Below, in pieces: positions 1-4,811 of a DNA stretch of 6,952 nucleotides; positions within the stretch are counted from its first letter, which is position 1, and the number at the start of each line of letters is the position of its first letter. Source of the stretch: Pyrinomonadaceae bacterium (GTDB taxonomy: Bacteria > Acidobacteriota > Blastocatellia > Pyrinomonadales > Pyrinomonadaceae); NCBI GenBank assembly GCA_025929655.1, contig JAICPV010000116.1, positions 1-6,952 of the forward strand, given 5' to 3'. Position numbers and translations under genes: made by a program. The notes beneath the pieces were generated by a model that searched no databases, was not told where the DNA came from, and saw only the letters and a list, made by a program, of their open reading frames with translations.

Positions 1-207
1 GAATCTAATTTGAAATCCGATAAGATCGGTGCGAAGATTCGCGAGGCGCAATTGCAAAAAGTACCTTACATGCTGGTCCTTGGCGACAAGGAATTGGAAG
101 AAAACAAGGTTGCCGTTCGCGAACGAAAGCAAGGTGATATCGGCGCGATGTCCTTGGCTGAATTCAAGGAAATGATCACGCAGCAGAAACTGACGCGTGC
201 GCTTTGA
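1..207 (+). CDS. thrS: Threonyl-tRNA synthetase, C-terminal end (partial at 5' edge)
   Basis: This is the last 68 residues of threonyl-tRNA synthetase, a cytoplasmic class II enzyme that charges tRNA-Thr. The reading frame is open from base 1 and ends at TGA 205-207, so the gene enters from outside the window and an in-frame TTG at 10 is not its start. The stretch KIGAKIRE-x4-KVPYMLVLGDKELE followed by VAVRER and DIGAMSLAEF is the end of the anticodon-binding domain. It closely matches the tail I recall for E. coli ThrRS (KIREHTLRRVPYMLVCGDKEVE, then VAVR and DLGSM). The catalytic and editing domains are not in the window. The next gene is infC, the usual neighbour in many bacteria, 110 nt downstream. 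Identity is secure from both the sequence and the neighbourhood. Confidence 0.95.
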   Translation, partial: ESNLKSDKIGAKIREAQLQKVPYMLVLGDKELEENKVAVRERKQGDIGAMSLAEFKEMITQQKLTRAL

Positions 208-216
208 TCTGTCATT

Positions 217-298
217 ACCGGGAACGGTAGTGACCGGGTTTGCGACAGCATCAGGGTTTGAGATGGTAAAACCGGACCCGGTCACTACCGTTCCCGGT
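217..298. repeat. Perfect 23-bp inverted repeat between thrS and infC
   Basis: Arms 217-239 and 276-298 are exact reverse complements over 23 bp and enclose a 36-nt loop. The arms begin ACCGGGAACGG on the left and end CCGTTCCCGGT on the right. No T-run follows the right arm, so it does not look like a classical intrinsic terminator. It ends 8 nt before the Shine-Dalgarno of infC and leaves that site free. It could be a dispersed palindromic (REP/MITE-like) element or an RNA hairpin that limits read-through or processes the thrS-infC mRNA. The function is inferred; the pairing is seen directly. Confidence 0.85.
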
Positions 299-306
299 TC
301 TGACAC

Positions 307-320
307 AGGAGGCAAATATC
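307..320 (+). promoter_or_regulatory. infC: Strong ribosome binding site defining an AUC start for infC
   Basis: AGGAGG at 307-312 is followed by a 5-nt spacer and then ATC at 318-320, which is in frame with the whole IF3 reading frame. There is no in-frame ATG, GTG or TTG between 318 and 413. The frame upstream is closed by TAA at 267-269. The only other near-start upstream, CTG at 300, lies before the Shine-Dalgarno. The site therefore fixes AUC as the start. Rare AUU/AUC starts on infC are an established feature used for IF3 autoregulation in enterobacteria. Confidence 0.85.
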
Positions 321-1007
321 GCTAGAAGATTTGGTGGACGTAATTTCAGGCCGCGGCAGCGCGAGCCGCTGCACCGCACGAATGAGAGGATCAGAGTTCC
401 TTCTGTTCGAGTAGTGACCGAAGACGGTGAATTGCTTGGTGTGATGGACACGCGCGACGCGATCCAGGAGGCCCGTCGTCGCGGAATCGACCTCGTAGAG
501 ATCGCGCCGAAGGCTCAGCCGCCGGTTTGCAAGCTGATCGACTACGGCAAGTTTCTTTACGAACAAAAGAAACGCGCTCACGATGCGAAAAAGAAACAAG
601 TGACCGTTCAGGTCAAAGAGATCAAGTTTCGCCCGGGTACCGACGATCATGACTACAAGTATCGGATGGAGCACGCCAGGGAATGGCTGGAAGAGGGCGA
701 TAAAGTTCGCGCCGCGATCGCATTCCGTGGACGCGAAATGACACACCGCGAGCTTGGCGCCAAGATCCTTCAGCGGCTCACGGGTGATCTCAGTGACATC
801 GCGGACGTTGAGGTGGCTCCCAAAATGGAAGGCTACCAGATGTTCACGATCTTTTTGCCTAAGAAAGGCAAAGCGGATGTGAAAAAGGCTCAACACGTTT
901 CCACACCGTCGAACGGCGAGCCCGAAAGAAAGAAGGAGAAGGCCGAGCGCGTGAAACGGGACGAAGAAAAGAAGCCGGCACGCGACGACGAAGACGATAT
1001 TTTTTAA
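318..1007 (+). CDS. infC: Translation initiation factor IF-3 (AUC start)
   Basis: IF3 binds the 30S subunit, prevents premature 50S joining and proofreads the start codon and initiator tRNA. From ATC 318 the protein is 229 residues. A basic N-terminal stretch (ARRFGGRNFRPRQRE) precedes the IF3-N domain. NERIRVPSVRVV (about 22-33) leads into GELLGVM and DLVEIAPKAQPPVCKL, and then the signature IDYGKFLYEQKKR (about 74-86) and a lysine-rich linker. The IF3-C domain follows (about 94-183): KEIKFRP, DHDYKYRMEHAREWLEEGDKV, FRGREMTHRELG and the closing YQMFTIFLPKK. A highly charged tail of about 44 residues ends in DDEDDIF, making the protein longer than the usual 170-180 residues. Starting at the first canonical codon (GTG 414) would delete the conserved start of IF3-N and leave AGGAGG about 100 nt away, so ATC is preferred. 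An AUC start implies likely autoregulation, since IF3 rejects AUU/AUC initiation in the studied cases. The gene is followed by rpmI and rplT in the standard order. Confidence 0.95.
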   Translation: MARRFGGRNFRPRQREPLHRTNERIRVPSVRVVTEDGELLGVMDTRDAIQEARRRGIDLVEIAPKAQPPVCKLIDYGKFLYEQKKRAHDAKKKQVTVQVKEIKFRPGTDDHDYKYRMEHAREWLEEGDKVRAAIAFRGREMTHRELGAKILQRLTGDLSDIADVEVAPKMEGYQMFTIFLPKKGKADVKKAQHVSTPSNGEPERKKEKAERVKRDEEKKPARDDEDDIF

Positions 1008-1011
1008 TGTA

Positions 1012-1052
1012 CGACAGACTGTTAGTCTGTCGCTTCAGGCTAACAGCCTGAA
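1012..1052. repeat. Twin hairpins in the infC-rpmI gap
   Basis: Two adjacent perfect stem-loops fill this gap. The first has 9-bp arms 1012-1020 and 1024-1032 with loop GTT. The second has 8-bp arms 1034-1041 and 1045-1052 with loop AAC. The second core (CAGGCTAACAGCCTG) is the reverse complement of the first (CAGACTGTTAGTCTG) except at two positions that pair with each other, so the pair is an inverted duplication with a compensatory change. It resembles REP-type dispersed palindromes and is followed by the AAGGAG ribosome binding site (1059-1064) of rpmI. A regulatory role is possible but not shown. Confidence 0.8.
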
Positions 1053-1071
1053 ATACCTAAGGAGAGCAATT

Positions 1072-1275
1072 ATGCCAAAACTTAAAACACACAAGGGTGC
1101 AGCTAAGCGTTTCCGTTCGACCGCAAGCGGTAAGTTCAAACGCGGGCACAGCCACGCGCGCCACATTCTGACAAAGAAAACGAACAAACGGAAACGCATA
1201 CTCGATATTGACGTCCTAGTCAGCGAAGGCGACCAGAAACGTGTAGAGAAAATGCTGCCGTACGGAAGAGACTAA
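1072..1275 (+). CDS. rpmI: 50S ribosomal protein L35
   Basis: A 67-residue, strongly basic protein of the large ribosomal subunit. The start MPKLKTHKGAAKRFR, the central SGKFKRGHSHARHILTKKTNKRKR and the end KMLPYGRD are the hallmark of bacterial L35 (family start usually MPKxKTHxGAAKRF), and the length is normal. The ATG at 1072 has AAGGAG at 1059-1064, 7 nt upstream. It lies between infC and rplT as in most bacteria, so the three are probably one transcript. In E. coli and Bacillus this group is controlled by L20 binding to the mRNA leader. I cannot identify an L20 binding fold here by eye. Confidence 0.98.
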   Translation: MPKLKTHKGAAKRFRSTASGKFKRGHSHARHILTKKTNKRKRILDIDVLVSEGDQKRVEKMLPYGRD

Positions 1276-1284
1276 GCAATTTTA

Positions 1285-1364
1285 GATTTTTGATTTCGGA
1301 TTTTGGATTGTTTAGTGACTGCGTGGAATTCGTAATTCCGCATTCCGCATTCTGAATTCCGCAT
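1285..1364. repeat. Heptanucleotide tandem repeats in the rpmI-rplT gap
   Basis: The 99-nt gap contains two sets of 7-nt-period repeats. Positions 1285-1310 read as GATTTTT, GATTTCG, GATTTTG and a partial GATTG. Positions 1335-1364 read as ATTCCGC, ATTCCGC, ATTCTGA and ATTCCGC plus ATT. Between them GGAATT-CGT-AATTCC (1325-1339) can form a 6-bp hairpin. The second array ends just before the GGAGG (1366-1370) of rplT. They look like short tandem repeats of the heptamer type known in some cyanobacteria (STRR). Assignment to any named family is not possible from here. Confidence 0.7.
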
Positions 1365-1374
1365 TGGAGGAATT

Positions 1375-1752
1375 ATGCCTAGAGCAAAACGTGGAAATAA
1401 GCGTCTAGAGAAACGCAAAAAGATATTGGCCTTGGCAAAAGGCTATCGTGGAACCAAGTCGAAACTTTACCGTTCGGCGAAGGAGTCGGTCGAGCGCGCG
1501 CTGAATTTCGCGTACACCGGCCGAAAGCTGAAGAAGCGGGATTTCAGAAAACTGTGGATCGTCCGCATCAACGCGGCTTGCCGCCTGAACGACATCAAAT
1601 ACTCGCAGTTCGTGCACGGACTAAAATTGGCGGGAATAGAGCTTGACCGAAAATCGCTTGCGGACATCGCGGTGAAACAGCCGGAGACTTTCGCGATGAT
1701 CGCCGGCCAGGCAAAGGACGCTATCGGCAATCAAGTACAGGCAAACGCCTGA
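1375..1752 (+). CDS. rplT: 50S ribosomal protein L20
   Basis: L20 binds 23S rRNA early in 50S assembly and in several bacteria also represses its own operon by binding the mRNA. The 125-residue basic protein shows the family's N-terminal helix and signature: MPRAKRGNKRLEKRKK, LALAKGYRGTKSKLYRSAKESV, then KKRDFRKLWIVRINAACR. The globular C-terminal domain follows (YSQFVHGLKLAGIELDRKSLADIAV, then F..I..QAK). It is slightly longer than the usual 115-120 because of a short alanine/glutamine tail. ATG at 1375 is preceded by GGAGG with a 4-nt spacer. It is the last forward gene before the reversed kbl, with a 56-nt convergent gap. Confidence 0.98.
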   Translation: MPRAKRGNKRLEKRKKILALAKGYRGTKSKLYRSAKESVERALNFAYTGRKLKKRDFRKLWIVRINAACRLNDIKYSQFVHGLKLAGIELDRKSLADIAVKQPETFAMIAGQAKDAIGNQVQANA

Positions 1753-1769
1753 TCATTTGAAATTAATAA

Positions 1770-1830
1770 AGCCGCGGATGAACGCGGATGACAATGATCT
1801 GATCTGCGCTATCCGCGTGAATCTGCGGCT
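1770..1830. repeat. Imperfect inverted repeat at the rplT/kbl convergent junction, possible bidirectional terminator
   Basis: Arms of about 30 nt (1770-1799 and 1801-1830) are imperfect reverse complements. AGCCGC pairs with GCGGCT at the outside and ACGCGGAT with ATCCGCGT in the middle, with mismatches between. A smaller hairpin CCGCG-GATGAA-CGCGG lies inside the left arm (1772-1787). The element sits where two converging transcripts end, so a bidirectional terminator is a reasonable inference, although neither side has a strong T-run. The right arm also overlaps the last coding bases of kbl. It resembles dispersed GCGGAT/ATCCGCG intergenic repeats seen in environmental bacterial genomes. 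Confidence 0.6.
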
Positions 1831-3020
1831 AAATTGTTTCCGATCGAAAGCTCTTTCTTCGCTTCCGCAAATTTCTCGATAGCGAAATCCAGATCTTCTT
1901 TCGAATGCGCCGCGGAAACCTGCGTCCGGATCCGCGCCTTTCCTTTCGGTACGACAGGAAACGAAAACGGAATTACATAAACGCCCTTCTCCAATAACTT
2001 CTCTGCCATCTTCACGGCCGGCATTGCATCGCCGAACATCACCGGCACGATCGGGTGCTCGCCGGGCAGGACCTCCAAGCCAATTCCAGTGATCTTTTCG
2101 CGGAAATACCAAGTATTCTCCATCAGCTTGTCGCGAAGTTCGGTCGACGACGTCAGAAAGTCGATAGCGGCGATCGAAGCCGCAACGATTGGCGGTGCGA
2201 CAGAGTTTGAAAACAGATACGGGCGCGAACGCTGACGCAATAGTTCGATCATTTCCTTCTTACCACTCGTGTAGCCGCCGCTTGCTCCGCCAAGTGCTTT
2301 GCCGAGCGTACCTGTGATCACGTCGATGCGGTCCATCACGTTGTGATGCTCGTGCGTGCCGCGGCCGGTTTTGCCCATGAAGCCGACGGCGTGCGAATCG
2401 TCCACCATCACTATAGCGTCGTGCTTCTCGGCGAGGTCGCAGATCTGCGGGAGCTTGGCGATGTAACCGTCCATCGAGAAAACGCCGTCGGTGGCGATCA
2501 TCTTGAACCGTGCCGATTTCGCCTCTTCGAGCTTCGCCTCGAGGTCCGCCATGTCGCTGTTCTTATAACGAAACCGTTGGGCCTTACAAAGCCGAACACC
2601 GTCGATAATGCTGGCATGGTTTAGTTCGTCGGAAATGATCGCATCTTCATCGCCTAATAGGGTCTCAAACAGCCCGCCGTTCGCGTCGAAACAACTCGTA
2701 TAGAGGATCGTGTCCTCGGTGCCGAGGAATTCGCTGATCTTGCGTTCAAGCTCCTTGTGGATCGCCTGCGTCCCGCAGATAAAGCGTACGGACGAGAGTC
2801 CATAGCCCCATTCATCCAACGCCATCCGCGCCGCTTCAACTATCGCCGGGTGATCGCTCAGACCGAGATAATTATTGGCGCACAGGTTAAGGACCTCGCG
2901 CCCATTCACCTCGATCCGGGCGTCCTGCGGCCCTTCGATCACGCGTTCGGATTTGTACAAACCAGCCTCGCGGATTTCGTTGATCGTATTTTCTAAATGC
3001 TGTTTGAATTTGCCGTACAT
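1809..3020 (-). CDS. kbl: 2-amino-3-ketobutyrate CoA ligase (glycine C-acetyltransferase)
   Basis: A PLP-dependent enzyme of the alpha-oxoamine synthase family that cleaves 2-amino-3-oxobutyrate with CoA to glycine and acetyl-CoA, the second step of threonine degradation after Tdh. The 403-residue protein matches what I recall of E. coli Kbl almost throughout: NLCANNYLGLSDHP (45-58), SVRFICGTQ (77-85), YTSCFDANGGLFETLLG (107-123), DELNHASIIDGVRLCKA (131-147) and IATDGVFSMDG. VDDSHAVGFMG (207-216) carries the PLP-contacting Asp and His. TLGKALGGASGGY carries the expected Schiff-base lysine, Lys241. The C-domain has RPYLFSNS and FPVVPKGKARIRTQ. The start at 3020 (MYGKFKQHLE) is chosen because it matches the family N-terminus. 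An ATG 27 nt further upstream (3047) would overlap the preceding gene and has no ribosome site. The extreme C-terminus (LAADSRG) is encoded by the inverted repeat at 1770-1830. It is likely cotranscribed with tdh. Confidence 0.96.
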   Translation of the reverse strand: MYGKFKQHLENTINEIREAGLYKSERVIEGPQDARIEVNGREVLNLCANNYLGLSDHPAIVEAARMALDEWGYGLSSVRFICGTQAIHKELERKISEFLGTEDTILYTSCFDANGGLFETLLGDEDAIISDELNHASIIDGVRLCKAQRFRYKNSDMADLEAKLEEAKSARFKMIATDGVFSMDGYIAKLPQICDLAEKHDAIVMVDDSHAVGFMGKTGRGTHEHHNVMDRIDVITGTLGKALGGASGGYTSGKKEMIELLRQRSRPYLFSNSVAPPIVAASIAAIDFLTSSTELRDKLMENTWYFREKITGIGLEVLPGEHPIVPVMFGDAMPAVKMAEKLLEKGVYVIPFSFPVVPKGKARIRTQVSAAHSKEDLDFAIEKFAEAKKELSIGNNLAADSRG

Positions 3021-3033
3021 ATCTCTATTAGTA

Positions 3034-3552
3034 TTATGCGAAAGCATCGGAAGTTAAGAGATCGATATTGATGCCACAATTAGGACATTCAACGCCACAA
3101 TCGAGATTTGAAAGTATTTTCGCAAGCTTCGAAGCCCCCAATAGCGCGGCAAGCGAGCTCACTGCATGCCTTAACTCATCGTCCATCAAGCTGGCGTATT
3201 TGATCGACTCAGATAAAAGTTCGACAGCTTTCCTTCTATATTCTTCGAAGGGTTCGTCCGCCTCAAGTGTTTCGCCGGGCATCCCAAGACTTTCAGCGAT
3301 TCCGCCAACTAATATTAACGGTCCAAGCCGATCTCTCAATGTGGAATTGGCGACAACGCTAACCAGATGCGGCATCGCCGCGATACTAGCCGAATAAATT
3401 GTGCCCTGATGACAAAGTGAGCTCCAGGCATCGTTGAGAGCGTCTTGGTCATTTGGATCTGTATAAAGTCGCCTCAATAGAACCGGGACGCGTTCCGCAG
3501 AACCGTAAGCATCTTGAAGTTCAACCCAATTTGGACTGTCTAAACTAATCAC
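3034..3552 (-). CDS. Uncharacterised HEAT-like protein with C-terminal cysteine motif
   Basis: I do not recognise a named function. The likely start is GTG at 3552, 4 nt after the tdh stop, giving 172 residues; an ATG at 3633 would overlap tdh by 77 nt and add residues with no family look. The N-terminal part has the pattern W-x2-L-x2-AYGSA-x4-P-x-LLRRLY (9-30) followed by WSSLCHQGTIYSASIAAMPHLV (43-64). This pattern resembles a widespread hypothetical family with short alpha-helical, HEAT/ARM-like repeats, some members of which I recall near toxin-immunity loci. The middle is helical (RRKAVELLSESIKYA, LRHAVSSLAALLGASKLAKIL). The end carries C152-x3-C156-PN-C159-G, a possible half zinc ribbon. 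There is no signal peptide or membrane segment. It sits between tdh and kbl with short gaps (4 and 13 nt), so it is probably cotranscribed. It looks somewhat more AT-rich than its neighbours, consistent with later insertion. A role in threonine metabolism is unsupported. Confidence 0.75.
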   Translation of the reverse strand: MISLDSPNWVELQDAYGSAERVPVLLRRLYTDPNDQDALNDAWSSLCHQGTIYSASIAAMPHLVSVVANSTLRDRLGPLILVGGIAESLGMPGETLEADEPFEEYRRKAVELLSESIKYASLMDDELRHAVSSLAALLGASKLAKILSNLDCGVECPNCGINIDLLTSDAFA

Positions 3553-3556
3553 GCTG

Positions 3557-4591
3557 TCAGATTTCTTCAAAATCCAATACGACTTTTCCGCAATTCCCCT
3601 CTTTGATCGCCGCGAAACCCTTTTCAAAATCATTATACGAATACCGATGCGTGATCACGGGCGAGATATCGACGCCGGTTTCCAGCAGCACGCTCATTTG
3701 GTACCAGGTTTCGTACATTTGCCGACCGTAAATGCCTTTGATCGTGATCATGTTGAAGATGACGGTCTTCCAGTCGATGGCGAACGGCTCGCCGGGGATC
3801 CCCAGAAACGCGATCTTGCCGCCGTGGAACATATTGTCGAGCATGTCCTTGAATGCCGCCGGCACGCCCGACATCTCGAATCCGACGTCGAAGCCTTCCT
3901 TCATCCCAAGCTCTTTCTGAACATCCTTGATAGGGGTTTTGCTCACGTCAACCGCCCTGGTGACCGCGCCCATTTTTTCTGCAAGTTCCAGCCGAAAGGG
4001 ATTAACGTCCGTGATAACGATCTTTCGTGCTCCGGCATGCTTCGCCACAGATGCTGCCATTATTCCGATCGGGCCGGCTCCTGTGATAAGAACGTCTTCA
4101 CCGAAAACTTCGAACGCAAGTGCGGTATGAACAGCGTTTCCGAAAGGATCAAAAATTGCGGCGACCTCCAGATCGATCCCAGGCTTGTGTTTCCAGATGT
4201 TTGTGTACGGAACAGAGATGTATTCGGCAAATCCGCCGTTCGTGTTCACGCCGACGCCCCGGGTATTTGCGCACAACGCTCGGCGACCGGCCATGCAGTT
4301 TCGGCAGCGGCCGCAGACGAGATGGCCCTCGACACTCACGATGTCGCCTGCCGCAAAATCGACGACGTTTGAACCCACATCGACGATCTCGCCGACGAAC
4401 TCGTGTCCTATTGTGGTCGGCACCTTGATCGTACTTTGTGCCCATGCGTCCCAGTTGTAAATATGCAGGTCGGTGCCGCAGATGCCGCCCTTTTTTACGC
4501 GGATCATCACGTCATTGATGCCCGTTTCCGGTTCCGGCACGTCCTCGATCCACAACCCCGGTTCCGCTTTGCTTTTAACGATTGCCTTCAT
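3557..4591 (-). CDS. tdh: L-threonine 3-dehydrogenase
   Basis: Zinc-dependent medium-chain dehydrogenase that oxidises L-threonine with NAD+ to 2-amino-3-oxobutyrate, the substrate of Kbl encoded downstream. The 344 residues match the family length (E. coli 341). The catalytic zinc region is GGICGTDLHIYNWDAW (35-50; Cys38, Thr40, His43) with GHEFVGE (62-68). The structural zinc site has all four cysteines, Cys93, Cys96, Cys99 and Cys107 (HLVCGRCRNCMAGRRALC). GVGVNTNGGFAEY and AAIFDPFGNAVHTAL follow. The NAD Rossmann motif is GAGPIG (171-176), then ITDVN. The threonine-dehydrogenase hallmarks MSGVPAAF, IKGIYGRQMYETWYQM and ITHRYS appear near the end. The ATG at 4591 has no clear Shine-Dalgarno. 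It is the first gene of the reverse cassette, divergent from pheS across a 220-nt gap. All key residues are present, so the enzyme should be active. Confidence 0.97.
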   Translation of the reverse strand: MKAIVKSKAEPGLWIEDVPEPETGINDVMIRVKKGGICGTDLHIYNWDAWAQSTIKVPTTIGHEFVGEIVDVGSNVVDFAAGDIVSVEGHLVCGRCRNCMAGRRALCANTRGVGVNTNGGFAEYISVPYTNIWKHKPGIDLEVAAIFDPFGNAVHTALAFEVFGEDVLITGAGPIGIMAASVAKHAGARKIVITDVNPFRLELAEKMGAVTRAVDVSKTPIKDVQKELGMKEGFDVGFEMSGVPAAFKDMLDNMFHGGKIAFLGIPGEPFAIDWKTVIFNMITIKGIYGRQMYETWYQMSVLLETGVDISPVITHRYSYNDFEKGFAAIKEGNCGKVVLDFEEI

Positions 4592-4669
4592 AATTCAAAG
4601 TTCGCATTGATGATATCAAAACGGAAACAATGCCGAAAAACCACGGTCGATTATGCTTAACCAATCGGT

Positions 4670-4734
4670 AGTACGCTTCTTTGCGTACTTTGCGTCTTTG
4701 CGTGAAAAGGCGGTTGTCTCACGCAAAGACGCAA
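4670..4734. repeat. Tandem CTTTGCGT units and two inverted repeats upstream of pheS
   Basis: Three copies of CTTTGCGT occur at 4679-4686, 4688-4695 and 4696-4703. A first hairpin has 7-bp arms 4670-4676 and 4683-4689 with a TTCTTT loop. A second has perfect 16-bp arms 4690-4705 and 4719-4734 with a 13-nt loop. No T-run follows, so it is not a textbook terminator. The element occupies the divergent tdh/pheS region and ends 77 nt before the pheS ATG, so it may lie in the pheS leader. It resembles dispersed GCGTCTTTGCGT-type intergenic repeats that I recall from environmental bacteria. A TAAAAT at 4777-4782 could be a -10 box for pheS, but I see no convincing -35. Confidence 0.75.
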
Positions 4735-4811
4735 GAAAGCTATCCACCACTTTCCCAAAACATAAACTCCAAACTGTAAAATATTTGCCGCTTTCGGTAT
4801 CCTTGCTATTT

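Noticed and set aside
411..420. GTAGTGACCG shared with the palindrome at 227-236
   Set aside because: Only ten bases and inside conserved infC coding sequence, so chance is sufficient.
285..896. 203-residue open frame on the - strand
   Set aside because: Antisense to infC, which is unmistakable on the + strand.
414..1007. IF3 starting at GTG 414 (197 residues)
   Set aside because: It drops the conserved beginning of the IF3-N domain and has no ribosome site nearby; the ATC at 318 has an ideal AGGAGG.
3021..3047. Upstream ATG for kbl at 3047
   Set aside because: Adds nine residues absent from the family, overlaps the preceding gene and has no Shine-Dalgarno.
3553..3633. ATG 3633 as start of the gene between tdh and kbl
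   Set aside because: Would overlap the tdh 3' end by 77 nt; the added residues are an alternate-frame reading of tdh.
3647..4372. 241-residue open frame on the + strand
   Set aside because: Lies wholly antisense to tdh, has a low-complexity Arg/Asp/His-rich translation with no family look, and is explained as the shadow of a GC-biased coding gene.
4690..4734. Intrinsic terminator before pheS
   Set aside because: The stem is strong but no T-run follows on the + strand.
4653..4811. N-terminal extension of PheS from ATG 4653
   Set aside because: The extra 53 residues are encoded by repeat sequence and do not look like PheS; ATG 4812 gives the normal length.
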